Assembly: GCA_011800805.1 (NCBI GenBank)
Contig: MPNW01000167.1
Coordinates: forward strand, 52,257-116,256
Direction: 5' to 3'
Source of the DNA: Hirudo medicinalis
Lineage: Eukaryota > Annelida > Clitellata > Hirudinida > Hirudinidae
Length of the DNA: 64,000 nt
Shown here: positions 1 to 11,500 of the stretch, piece by piece
Numbering within the stretch: position 1 is the stretch's first letter
Layout of the letters: each line of letters starts with the position of its first letter
Position numbers and translations under genes: made by a program
The notes under the pieces: generated by a model
The model's input: the letters and a program-made list of their open reading frames with translations, nothing else
Databases searched by the model: none
Told to the model about the DNA's origin: nothing

Positions 1-1165
1 GAAGACCTTTTCCCAATATTCGAGTAATGCCTCGTCAGCAGGAGGTACAGAATGTCTTTCATGATCTCCACTCATTACAAACTGGGCACCCAAACTTGGA
101 CTGTTTCTAAACATTTGTTGAACTCTCTCATACTGTTGCCTTTGCAGCTCCATTTTCTTTGCTCTTTTTGATTGATGGTTTGCTGTTCTGACAAATTCGC
201 GAGTAGTGGATTCAACTTTTTTCTCCTCTCTGAATTCATGTTTCTGTCTCACATCTCCTCGTGTTTTCTTCTTTGACGATATCTTGTCGGAAATTCATCT
301 TTGATATTCCATGTTGATGATGGACCTTTTGACCTCACTTTCCTCTTTGGGGTCAACGAGCGATATGAACTCGTCATCCGTCAATCGGAGTAGAAACCTT
401 CTTCCCTCAACGAATTGTAACAGACCAACAACGTTTTCCAATTCAATTCTTGCGCAACTGGTTTTGGCTTTAAAATCTGCCTTCACGTCTGATGTTATCA
501 TATTTGAGAGCAGTTTGCGATACTGTGGTTTGTTCCTAATTCTCATTATGATATCCACATCGAGAGTGAGGAACTGCTGTTGGAGGGAGATGTTAATCCT
601 ATTTTTATGCAATCCACCAAGGTTCAATTCTGCCGTAGCCACTGCTTTCCATGATTCTGTGTCGTCAAGGCTTGGAATGTGATGAGTTCCTTCCTCAGCA
701 GGACATGAATCTTGGCATGAGATGAGTGTTGGAATTGACGTCTCAGTAAGCGTGGTTGTCGTCGAAGAAGTCAGGTATCTCTCCAGTATTGCTTTGTATT
801 TGTCAGCGAGTCTTTGGCTTTTGATGGTATTCAATGTTCGGTGCTTAAATCTTTTATGGAATTCTTTTTTGACATTGTGTACTCCATTTCGAATCATTTC
901 AGCCTCCATGGCAGCAAGCATGCAATATTCTTCCTCTTGCTTTTGAAGAGGGAAGACCAGCTCTGGCTTTGTGATATTCAACTGGATGGATTCTGTTTTC
1001 ATGGATATGATTACCTCTCACAGTGGCGAACTTCTTGTTGCAAAAGTCACAATGCACCTGTTTTCTACTAGCACGTGAAGTTGTTTCGTTCTTTCTTTGA
1101 ACTAATTTGCTTCGGCCACTGTTTACAAACTCCATGCTACTTGAATTAACGACCTTTTCAATCAC
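1..1165 (-). pseudogene. R2/NeSL-like non-LTR retrotransposon, N-terminal part (decayed, cut by window edge)
   Basis: Read on the minus strand. It opens near 1060 with a C2H2 zinc finger (CDFCNKKF, then HIHENRIH), followed by HPVEYH. Next comes a Myb-like helix region (EEEYCMLAAMEAEM, later RTLNTIKSQRLADKYKAIL). It ends at the window edge with KRAKKMELQRQQYERVQ and LEYWEKVF, the linker that precedes the reverse transcriptase in R2/NeSL-type elements. The zinc finger and the Myb-like part are in different frames (shift near 960), and a TGA interrupts the frame at 293-295. The copy is therefore inactive. The RT would lie beyond position 1. Family assignment rests on domain order, not on a search. 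Confidence 0.65.
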
Positions 1166-1243
1166 TTGTACTATTTCTTCACACTGCTGTGGAATGCAAA
1201 TTTGTAACGTTGGCTAACCTGCTTCGTTTTCTGAAGAAATAAT

Positions 1244-1424
1244 GAATTTTCGGTGCAGGTAGGCAGGTTAAATTTTCCCCTTTTCTTTTCCCCACAAGGA
1301 AGTAAGTCGTTCACCGAAAGACAACTAACGGCANGAATTTTCGGTGCAGGTAGGCAGGTTAAATTTTCCCCTTTTCTTTTCCCCACAAGGAAGTAAGTCG
1401 TTCACCGAAAGACAACTAACGGCA
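1244..1424. repeat. Exact 90-bp duplication flanking a single N (assembly join)
   Basis: Bases 1244-1333 are repeated exactly at 1335-1424, with one N at 1334 between them. An exact repeat around a one-base gap is what an unmerged contig overlap looks like. The same pattern recurs at 52939-53193. Confidence 0.85.
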
Positions 1425-1927
1425 GGGGACACGAGCAACAAATTAAGACAATTTAAAAAAAATTGACTTTAAAGCGAATTTTAACTGCTTAAACTCGGGA
1501 GCTCAAACAAAACATCCGCACTTATCGCTCGCTGAACAACAATTATTATTATTGTTATCGTTATTATTATTATTATTATTATCACGCGAGGGAACAATCG
1601 TAAGCTTCATGGTAGAACTTTCTCCCAAGATGTCGATAAATGTGCTTCTTCAGTATTGGGGTTGCATTTCTTCAACCATCTCTCGTTTTCCCTCTGCTAT
1701 TCGTTCAACAGACCAAAGTCCACATTTTACAATTAATCTATCATCTATCTAAGAATTATCATATTCTTACTTTCATTTGCGCTGATGTTCATGTTTCTGA
1801 AGTCATTTTTGAGTTTTGTTTCGTTGTATCCATGCGGGTAAGAGGCATCGGTTCTAAACGTTTGGTTTAACAATAATAAAATAAATAAAATAAGGTTATG
1901 CTTTATTTTTATTAACAGTCACTAGGC

Positions 1928-3469
1928 ATGGCAGAACGTCTAAGGCAGCTATTGGATGATCATGTATTGGAACTCGTGAAAATGGACAACCTCATTGAAT
2001 TGGAACAACTTCTATTAAATGCTTACGACCACATCACAGACATCAGGGATTCTCAGAAGAAAAAGAATGCCATGGAAATCGCTGAGATGAAGCAGTATTT
2101 TGAGATGAAGATGCTTCTCAAAAAGATGGATTCTTATAAGGTGGGTTAAAATAAAACCGATTCAGGTCGGTTGAGGAAATTTTCCATGAATAAAGATATC
2201 TTGGATTGGTTTTGATTCCAATGATTTCTGAAGAGATAAATACCTTGAGGTAAAGAGGGTAAAGTTATTTGTGGACGACCTTGAGTTGGATTAGTTATTC
2301 ATTTATTATTCGTCCAACATACATTTTTGTGAATTGCCAATAGGTAACGAACTTCATACATAATGTGGAATATAATATTGAATAATTAAAATTAAATTCT
2401 GAAGAGAGAAATAAAAGTTCTCCAGGATGCAGTGGTAGAAGGTGACATGGTGACAGTGTCCAAGCATGCTATGGAGAAGAAATGCGCTCAGTGTGAGTAT
2501 AAAATGAAAATTCATTGTTAAACAATGTTCATTTTTCGCCATTTCAAGGCACCGACAGGGGAGGCAGAACCTTGCTCCACCTTGCGGTTTTGTTCGAAAG
2601 ATTGGAAATCATCAAGTACATTCTCGATCATTTTCCAACCATGATCAATCGAGCTGATAATGTGAGTCATAAATGATAAGCTTATTTGAGCATCCAATGC
2701 ATTTAACCACTGCTTGTAGCTGGGAAGAACGGCCCTTCATTATTGCGTCTGCCTCAAAGACAGACTGATACTTTGGCCACCATTGCAGGATGCTGGTGCA
2801 GAACCCAGCATGGCAGATTCTGTGAGCCATTGTTTTTTATTGACCAAATAAGTTTGGATATGGCATTATTAATTTATTGAAAAAAGGTGTTGAACTTACT
2901 TAATTTGTGGAACAAAAATCTTTTACTAGATTGGCCAATTCAAATAAGTTATTAAATTGTTTTATAGAAATTATTAGCAATTGTGTTTTCTGAGGATATT
3001 TAAATTTATTTCAGAACAATTTAACAGTCTACGATTACGTCAAGCAGCTTAAAAATCCAATCCACAAGAGGTTCAAGTCACGTTCGAGACTTTGGAGGGA
3101 CTACACGGTGAGTTGTACTCAGTTGAAATTTATCACTGCACTAAATAAATAGAAATTTCTAGCAGGTTGAAACTAAACATATTTTCATCATTTCTGCAGA
3201 ACTTATATGAACTTGCTTTAATAACTGTTGTCAACGAACCTCTCCAACTGTTTCAGCCTTCATTCGATTTGATTGAACGCGAAAGGAGACGTAATTACGA
3301 AGAGGACTCGATTTTTGCAGGAGAAAATGCTCAACGATCGAACATCCTCATCAACGAAGCCTTACAAAATCAGTTGACTGATCTTGCCTCTAAGAAGATA
3401 TTTGAGGATATTGAAGACGAAGCCAAACTACTGAAGCAGACGAGTTTTTATCAATTTTTTAAAAAATAG
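1928..3469 (+). CDS. Ankyrin-repeat protein, six exons
   Basis: Exons read as 1928-2140, 2405-2492, 2549-2661, 2720-2821, 3015-3107 and 3200-3469. All have GT-AG borders and matching phases, giving about 292 residues. Two ankyrin repeats are clear: RGGRTLLHLAVLFERLEIIKY in exon 3, and LGRTALHYCVCLKDRL then DAGAEPSMADS in exon 4. The N-terminus is a charged helix (LRQLLDDHVLELVKMDNLIE) and the C-terminal exon is acidic and helical (RERRRNYEEDS, KIFEDIEDEAKLLKQ). The start is the first ATG in the first recognisable exon. That frame is open back to a splice acceptor at 1918, so an upstream coding exon is possible. A poly(A) signal AATAAA lies near 3511. No enzymatic domain is visible and I do not recognise the family member. 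Ankyrin repeats normally bind other proteins. Confidence 0.8.
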
Positions 3470-3799
3470 TTTAAATTACTCTTGAATGAACAATGACCCT
3501 GATAATCTCAAATAAATGAATGAGGAACTGAGTTTTCAAAAGTCGCGCATTCGATAAATCTCGACTGAAAAAAATAATTTTTCAAAAATAAAGTTTGAAT
3601 GTTCAACAAGTTAATCACAAACACTTGGAAAAGAAGCACAAGATGGAATCACTCTCGAGAAGATTTTACCCAAACATGACACAATCTCTCGGAAGTTTCA
3701 ACAATTTTTTCGCTATCAAATTAAAGTTACTAAAGTTCAAAAAATGATATGCCGTTAATAATTGCATTAATTCCATTCGATCCCATTCCAAAGATGGAG
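3470..3799. other. Short intergenic region between convergent genes
   Basis: This is the AT-rich gap between the 3' ends of the ankyrin gene (+) and the FGFRL1-like gene (-). Apart from the AATAAA near 3511 I see no gene or repeat. Confidence 0.6.
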
Positions 3800-6640
3800 T
3801 TAGTCTTTTATGGTGTGGTTGCCTCCAAGGAGAGGTGGTTGTTGTTGACGGAAAGGTGGACGATAAAAGAATTGTTTCTGAGATGAAGAAGCAGAAACCA
3901 TGGATGGAGGGGTTTGATGGCTTGCAGTGGATCCACTTATAAGGGAGTAGTGATGAGCTTTTAAAACTGCCTGGTTGTCTTCTTGACCAGGAAAGTTATG
4001 CGGTCCATTTGCTTGGTAATAAACTTGGATGTTGGAAGTTACCTCGGCAGTAGGAGTTGGTTCGTCCATCGGAGGAAAATAAGTTGTTGGAAGTTGCCAG
4101 GATCCTTGGACCGAGGTTTCAGGAAAAACTGGTGTTTGGTGAGGAATGGATGTTTGCTGGTTGCGTGAACAAGGTCTGTTTGGTATGGCTGGCTGATTTG
4201 CAGTGGATATGTCTTTCTGCTTGAAAGATGTTGTCCTTCTGCAACAAATGATGACTGTTACGAAGATTATCAGCAGCGTGACGCTCAGAGACACAATTAT
4301 TCCAAAGATGAAGTAGTATCCCGGAGAGATCACTTGTGCCTCGTTCTGAATGGACGATTCATCTGCAGTTACAAGTGAATTATGTTTGCATTCGAAGATT
4401 TAACTCAACATTGGTTTGGGAGTGACATTTTTCAGTAATTACTGCATTAAACAAAACTTATGCAATACATATTTATTTTTTATTTAATCAAAAGACTTTC
4501 TTTCCTCAAATTCCAATGACTCGTTAAAAGCCAATTCCACAAATTCCTAAAGTTCTGCCCAGCACCTGAATGCGGCAAAAGAAACACGGATCTGTGAAGC
4601 AATCCTTGGTTACTTGCCACCGAGCAAATGTACATGCCGTAATCGTAGTGATGCACAGAGGATATGGAAAGTGTGTTTGAGTAAACATCTGCAGCCATCA
4701 AAGCACCGATGAAAATAAAGCATAATAATTAATTACAACTGCATTTAGAAACCTTCGTTTGAAAGCAGAGTTCCTTGTAGAATCAAGTATCTCTGATTGT
4801 TCAAGATAACAGTGTTGTTGGTCGATGCCGATGACAAAAATTTTGTTTCCGACGAGGCAGGAACAGGTTTGAGCCACTGAATGAAGTCATTAAGTTCTCA
4901 GGGCGTGCATGACAAATTTTTTTTCCATCAAGCATCAATTGTTTACAATTCAATAATTCATGTTTAATATTCACTTTAACATCGGTGACTATGCCATGTA
5001 AACACACCGTTCAGCAACTCAACGCTTAATTGAAAACAAGCGAGCATTAAACTTTCAAGAATCACGTGACCACAAACGATTTGCTAACCTGTAAAAGGGG
5101 CACAGAAGTACTACGAACGACACATTCGAAATTGGCAGGATGTCCGTAATACGCGGTCGTGTTTTTAAGGTGACCTTCAACAAACAGCGGTTCTTCATCG
5201 GCATTTGATGCTAAAAATAGGCTCACGTCAACATAGAACTCAGTATTTCCACAAAAACTTCAACCTGCGACGTGGATTGTGAAAGTGAAGTTGAGACTTC
5301 CAACGCTGTTGAACAACTTGCAAGTGTATTTGCCAGCGTGACGATCCTTGACTGGAGAGATCTTCAACTTCCAGTGATCCTGAACAACTTCTCCTGCCAA
5401 TCCATTCAAATCTTCCTTGAACAACTGCCTGCTCTCTCGATACCACAGAATCTCAGGCTTCGGTCTCCCTGTGGCTTCGCACGGAAGATAAACTGTTCCA
5501 CCAGATGGCGCCACTACGTAAGGCTCCATTTTGGACGCATGAAGGAATTTAGGGCGAACTTGGATGATTTTTATTCTAAATTATTTAATTATTTCAATTA
5601 AATTGATTATTGTCCCTTACTTTCTTTTCCTGGAATATTCTCGAATATATTCTCGTTAAACGAAGGGCCAGGTGGTGTTGTGTCGTTCACTAAATTTACA
5701 ATTAATTATGTGAACTACATTGTAAGCAGCATGTATGTGTGTTTATGTATATGCAACACGTAACATGCATTGTTTCTGAGAACACAAACAAGAAATATAA
5801 ACACATATTTTGCTAGAAGAAGTCAGCCTGCAAATGCATTGAACACACAAGTAATAAAAATAATTGTAGCGTAATAATTTAGAATTCTTTTGAGAAAAAG
5901 ATTATAGGTTCAAATGTGAATAAATAGAAAGTTGCTTTAGAACAACAAGTTGCACTGGTTTCATTCACAACTTTCACGATTCTTCACTTATTATCGCAAA
6001 TATTCATTTTACTGTTCCGAGTGATGAGACTTCTAAGACTATCCATTACACTTCCTTATCGTCTCCTCAATGATTTTAGCGTCCGATCATATGCTATTAC
6101 CAACCATAATAATAATCATTCTTGTTAATAACTTGTCCATCCACTTTTCACTTTTTGTTGGTGAATTGTAAACGAGGTTTTAAGTTTAAAAGTTCAAGGT
6201 TAGTTGTTGTTCGTGAAATATGAATATTACAGAGGAACCTTGATTTAAAAAACAGTCAAATAATAAAATAAATAAATAATAAATAAAAGTTGATAATAAA
6301 TAAAATTAAAATAAAAACACCAACAAACGTTTCAAATAAACAATTAATTCACCGTGAACGTAGAGCAGGTGCTTGGCTTCCACCGATCCGAAACCATTGG
6401 TGGCTTTGCAAACGTATACTCCAGAATCTGTTACTTCCAATTCCTTGATCCTCAAAACCTTGTCGTTGTCTAGTATTTTGATTCGATTCCAGCCCACGTG
6501 GATGCTCTCATCGTCCTTGTTCCAAGATACGAGAGGAGGAGGTTGAAAGTTTGGTTCCAGTGGACAATGGAGTTTTATGTTCTCCCCTGCCTTCGAGATA
6601 TGGTGCATTTGGTAGCCACTCGCCGATAGGCGCGGAGGTC
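3800..6640 (-). CDS. FGFRL1: FGFRL1-like receptor: three Ig domains, TM segment, kinase-less tail
   Basis: Seven exons with fully consistent phases: 6353-6640, 5621-5689, 5265-5558, 5089-5210, 4753-4876, 4566-4688 and 3800-4362 (about 527 residues). Ig1 starts GPPRLSASG and carries SWNKDDESIHVGWNR and YVCKATNGFGS, the FGFRL1/FGFR signature. Ig2 has LPCEATGRPKPEILWY and GKYTCKLFN. Ig3 is split over three exons (FECVVRS, QWLKPVP, YGMYICSVAS). A TM helix (FIFGIIVSLSVTLLIIFV) is followed by CCRR and a roughly 150-residue Pro/Gln/Ser-rich tail that ends at a stop with no kinase domain. FGFRL1 proteins bind FGF and heparin at the cell surface and lack the kinase. The signal-peptide exon is not found: the frame runs upstream past 6640 but holds no ATG before a stop, and a good acceptor (tttcag) sits exactly at the exon edge, so exon 1 lies further upstream. 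Confidence 0.9.
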
Positions 6641-7862
6641 CTGAAACTGAATGATTTAGTAATAATATCCATAGGTTTATTAATACTGTTACTTTTTTAG
6701 AATTAAATGTCAATAAGTAATCTTTGTAAGATTAACTGCATGAGAATCCAATACTTAAGTGCAAATGTGAGCTTCTCCAGAACAATCTTTAAGAAACTTG
6801 ACTCTCATGATGTTTGTCCCCTGAATGCTTTTGAAGTGTTTGATCTGCTTTCCATCACACGAGGACTTTCATATATGAGTTCCTCCTTTCACAACTTATT
6901 ACTTACCTATATTTATGCAATAAATTGTATTTTTACTTTTCGTGTGAACTTGGGGAACGAGTAGAAATAGAAGTAGAAGTACATCCTTCGAGTAGCAGGT
7001 GTTGGAATCCATCGTCACCTCCAAGAAGTACTTCACACCTTCAGAAGATCAATGAATCTCCGTTTAAACTCCTGTTAATCATGAGTTATCGATGAAAGAA
7101 TTACAATGAAAATTCATTTTCATGAATAAACATGAGAACTCCTTCATTATGAAGAGAACAAAGGTTCCATATTCGCACTTTTATTTGTCCTCAAAAATTT
7201 CCATTTCAATTTTATTTATTAAAGTTGCCATGGTAACGTGCTATCATAACTATTCTGTTAAGCGCGAGCAGGACCCGAATAAGTGATTGACTGGCCAGTG
7301 CAATTTAAATATCAACAAGCATGTGATTAGCATGCAGATAATTAATAATTCATGAGTCAAATGTAAATACTTTAGTTCATTAAAATGTTTCAACATTGCC
7401 TTTGAGACTTTACGAATCTCCTTTGAGAAACATTCAAATGAGTTTGTTGATGAAAATCCGGAATTTGAAAGCACAAAATACAAAGCGCATTGATCGCATG
7501 AAATTGGTTCAAATTACAAAGCATTATTCGAACATTGAATCCGAGAAATTAGTTTTTATTAAACACTCGAAATTTATTAAAAGTAAATCACCTGGAAAAT
7601 ACTACAAAAATAAAAATCCATGAGTTCTGCTAACCTCCATCCACCTCACTGCTGGATGAAGACGTCAACAGACGCCCTCTTAATGTACAAGAGGCGCTAA
7701 TGGAGGCGCCGCCAAGCGTTGATGTTGCGATGTATTTTGAATAATTTTTCAAAATATTCTTTAAAGTGCTTGAAAGTACGAGTTACTTGAAGTGTTTTCG
7801 GAGACTAACGCTTCAAAAATCCAAAGAATTTCAATACACTGCAATCGGTGTGTGTTCCATGA

Positions 7863-7926
7863 CATCATCATCATCATCATCATCATCATCACCATCATCG
7901 TCATCGTCATCGTCATTGTCATCATC
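7863..7926. repeat. (TCA)n microsatellite
   Basis: Runs of tcatcatca with tcg variants. It produces poly-Ser, poly-Met/Asp or poly-His frames that are not genes. Confidence 0.9.
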
Positions 7927-8299
7927 ATGGCAACGTAAGAATGAAATAATGAGGATGCGTTGAGAAAAATGAAGTGCTTTATAATAGCAGGAGAAGATCC
8001 GACCAGCAAGAAGCTGCGGGAGTAAATCGATTGAATGACGAGGCAGCAACAAGACTGGTGTCTGCACCACTTCAACCATCAATCATTCACTTTATTTCAA
8101 TGCACTCCAATTCACTCCAGTGCATGGAAATTATATTTAATATGTTATAATTCATTACAATTCATTCTAAAGCATGAAAATTCATTTAACGTAATGCATT
8201 ACTATTTATTTGACGAAAATGGAAACTACAAATGACCCAAATCAACGCTGGTGATGAGGCTGATAATCAAGAGACTGGTAATAAAAATAATAACGCTTC

Positions 8300-8372
8300 G
8301 GATGATGAAAATGATGATGACGACGACGACGTCAATGACGATGACGATGTCGATGATGATGATGATGGTGAT
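8300..8372. repeat. (GAT/GAC)n microsatellite
   Basis: Imperfect gat/gac triplets give an acidic poly-Asp open frame at 8232-8516 (+). No homology or splice support was seen, so I annotate it as a simple repeat only. Confidence 0.8.
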
Positions 8373-8573
8373 GATAGCGTTTTCATGGTGAAAGACATGA
8401 TTTCAGAAATGGAACATTATTCGAATCATTTGTCGCCAAAATTCTTTCCACGAAGCATGGAGTTGTTACCATCATTTCGAAAGCAGCAGAAGGTTTTATT
8501 TAGAAGAAATTTGTGACAAAATAAAGAAATGAAATTAGTGACAAAATGAAGTCAAAGAGGAAATGCGAAGTTC

Positions 8574-11500
8574 TCAGAGGAAGAAAGAAACAAATCCACA
8601 TCCGAGTTCTCTTCCGTTCTCATCATCCACTTTCACTTGTGCCTTGTAATTTCCCTGTCAGTTACCATTCTCTCAGTTATTTAATTTCATTAAATTATTT
8701 ATTTAAATTAAATTAGTTATTTAATTTCATTAAAAATAAAAATAAAAAGTTATTTAATTTCGTTAAAAATAAAAATATAAAGTTATTTATGAAATTAAAT
8801 AAAACAAATCAATGAAATGCAAACCTTCGGGAGGTAGTTAGGGATCTTCATCTGCTTAACGAACCTCTTCCTCCCTCTTTCAATCGGGCAAACGAAACTC
8901 TTGTCCGACGTTTCATCCTCAGCGGAACACAAGTCCAACTGATTCTTGTAAATGGATTTTCCTCTGTATTCACATGAAACGTACATCAGGCCTCCTGTTA
9001 CTTCGTGTGCTGAAATTTCAACGCGTGGGGGACATATTTAAAAGTGAATTTTATGAATAAGACTGTTTAAACGGTCAAATCAATTTTACAACCGACCTAA
9101 TGTCACGTTGATAAAGGTACGTGACGTCACACCACCATTTTCTTTGTCGGCTGACATCACCACTCTACCGATTGATAATCTTCTGCTTGAGTCTGCCAAC
9201 AAAAGTTATTCGAACTTTTTATGAATTAACATTTACACAACGATAAACTGAACATCTTGTGTAATGTTCTAATAGTCACCTAATTTTTAATATAAACAGA
9301 GCAGTTGTGCGATGAAAGTGAAATTTTTTAAGAATTCAACCCAAATATTGAAAATATCAAAAAGAATTTATTGAAATAAATGAAAATGCACGTGACTAAA
9401 GTCGACATTCAAGACATTAATTAATTCTCTTATTTATTGATGCAAACTTCATTGTCATCATCATCATCTCAGACATTCACAATTCATCAACTAACATTAC
9501 GTTAATAATTAATGTAATGTTAATAAAATTATCTGCTTGACGATTTAAATCGTGATATTTGTTATTAATATTAGTGATCAAACAAAAAACTAAATTGTCT
9601 AATTATTACGCTTACTGATTTCAGAGAAAGCTTCGGGATTTGTACATCACCTTCATCTGCACCTTAACTTTTTACTTAGAATTTACCTATGGAATAAATT
9701 AGATCAGGAAACCATCCCTACGGATACAGTAGATGAACCTAAGTAAATGTGGGAGATCTCGATCTTCTTAACCACTACAAATAACTGTTACGTTGTGTTA
9801 TGTCATGTCATGTAATGTAATATCATGTTATGTCATGTCATGTCATGCCATGTCATGTAATGTAGTGTCGAGTCATGTCATGTCATGTTATGTTAACTTT
9901 GTACTCAGACTTTATTTAATTAAATTTAGCATTGAATTCGTGCGATGACAAAAATCCCGAACCAGAGGGTAACTTGTCGTTTGAATAAAATTAGAGCGGT
10001 GCTACCGAGTTAACCTGCACGAACGCACATGAACAATTATTAATAATAATAATAATAATAATAATAACAATAACAATAACAGTAACAGTAACAGTAACAA
10101 TAACAGTAACAGTAACAATAACAGTAACAGTAACAGTAACAATAACAATAACAATAATAATAATAATAATAATATTAATAATAGCGCTTAGATCATGTAT
10201 ATAGCGCCGTCTCCCAGAGGCGCATCGTGATGGTGCAAGCTGGGTTGCGAACAAGACACGTAACCAGCTAACCTTCGCGATACAATACATTATACATAGT
10301 AATTCAAACTAAAATAAAAACTGGTGCAAAATCTGTTGCTTGGGAAATCAAGTCATCGGGTGAATGAGGCCGAATGACGTACAACTCTTAATTTTTTCTT
10401 AAGAAACACATTCTTTTGCAAAAGTCTCAATCTATTTTTTTTTTAACTTTACCACTCTAAAGACCCCTTAACTTTAGCAATGAGATGGACTTAAATAAAT
10501 TGTTGTTAATGTTTTCAAGACCGGAATGCCAGAAGGAGAAAGTGTCATCTGAAACATGCAATTCTTCTTTTCATATGTAATTCTGTTTCCTTCTCCGCCT
10601 CCTTAGATTCACAATATCCTTACATTCCTTACAATTCCTTACATTCAACAATACTTGATGCCTAAGTATCTTCGTCATTTAGGACAGTGTCCCAAAAATC
10701 CCAACTTATCAGGATTTTCTCATTATCTTTTTATGTCATTTTAAAAAATGTTTCTCAACATCTTTTCTAACTTTTCCATTAACTGGATAAATTATAGGGT
10801 TTTCCTTAAAGAACTCAGTTATTAATATAATGATATTGCAAATGAATCCAGAGGAGATGGAAAGGATAACCAAGGTGGAAGGCATCCATCTTTCAGATTA
10901 AGGGTTAATAACATTTCATTCTAGAAGATTTAATTTCAGCTAAATAACTTTAATGTTAACTGAATTTGCCAGTTTGCGCTGTAAAATAATGTTAAAGAAT
11001 TGAATAAAAGATAATATTATAATATCAACACACCCACTTCTCAACAACAATATACTAAATATATTCAAACTTAATCACTTTTAAATCGTTACTTTCATGT
11101 AAGCATGTAACAGTAACGGTGGTTCATTCTTTTGTGTCAGTGGCGGATTTAAGGGAGGCTTTCCCCGCTCCTCCCCCTAGTGATTTTTAGAATTTAAAAA
11201 ACATAATCTATTTAAATTTAAAAAATTTATTTTATTTCAATAATTTAAGACTTCGGACGAAAATATTAGTAGCTATAGTAAAGCTATTAGAAAAAGGTGA
11301 ATTGTCGTTGTTGGTCCATTGTTATATTATTTTAACTTCTTACCTATTTACCTTGTCCTTCTTAACCCAACCTTCAATTGCACTGACTGCCTGAACAAAT
11401 TGCACTGGCTACCGATCCATAATCGCATCATCTTCAAAATCGCCCTCATGACATATCGAACTCTCGCGACATCCAATCCACCCTATCTCCAACACCTCCT

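Larger units (their letters stand above)
6641..8573. other. FGFRL1 upstream intron or intergenic DNA
   Basis: No convincing exon is present. Simple repeats lie at 7863-7926 (TCA/TCG) and about 8300-8372 (GAT/GAC). Open frames here are mostly translated microsatellite. The missing signal-peptide exon of the FGFRL1 gene could lie here or beyond the ML-domain gene. Confidence 0.5.

Noticed and set aside
1171..1386. Tandemly duplicated small ORF
   Set aside because: The duplication is an assembly artefact around N1334.
6641..6713. In-frame N-terminal extension of FGFRL1 that looks like a signal peptide (VTVLINLWILLL)
   Set aside because: It would have to start at TTG, the frame has no ATG before a stop, and a strong splice acceptor lies exactly at 6641. 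It is intron read-through.
8232..8516. Acidic poly-Asp open frame
   Set aside because: It comes from a GAT microsatellite, with no splice support or similarity.
9991..10290. Ile/Val/Thr-repeat open frame on the minus strand
   Set aside because: It is translated (TAA/ACA)n microsatellite and SINE.
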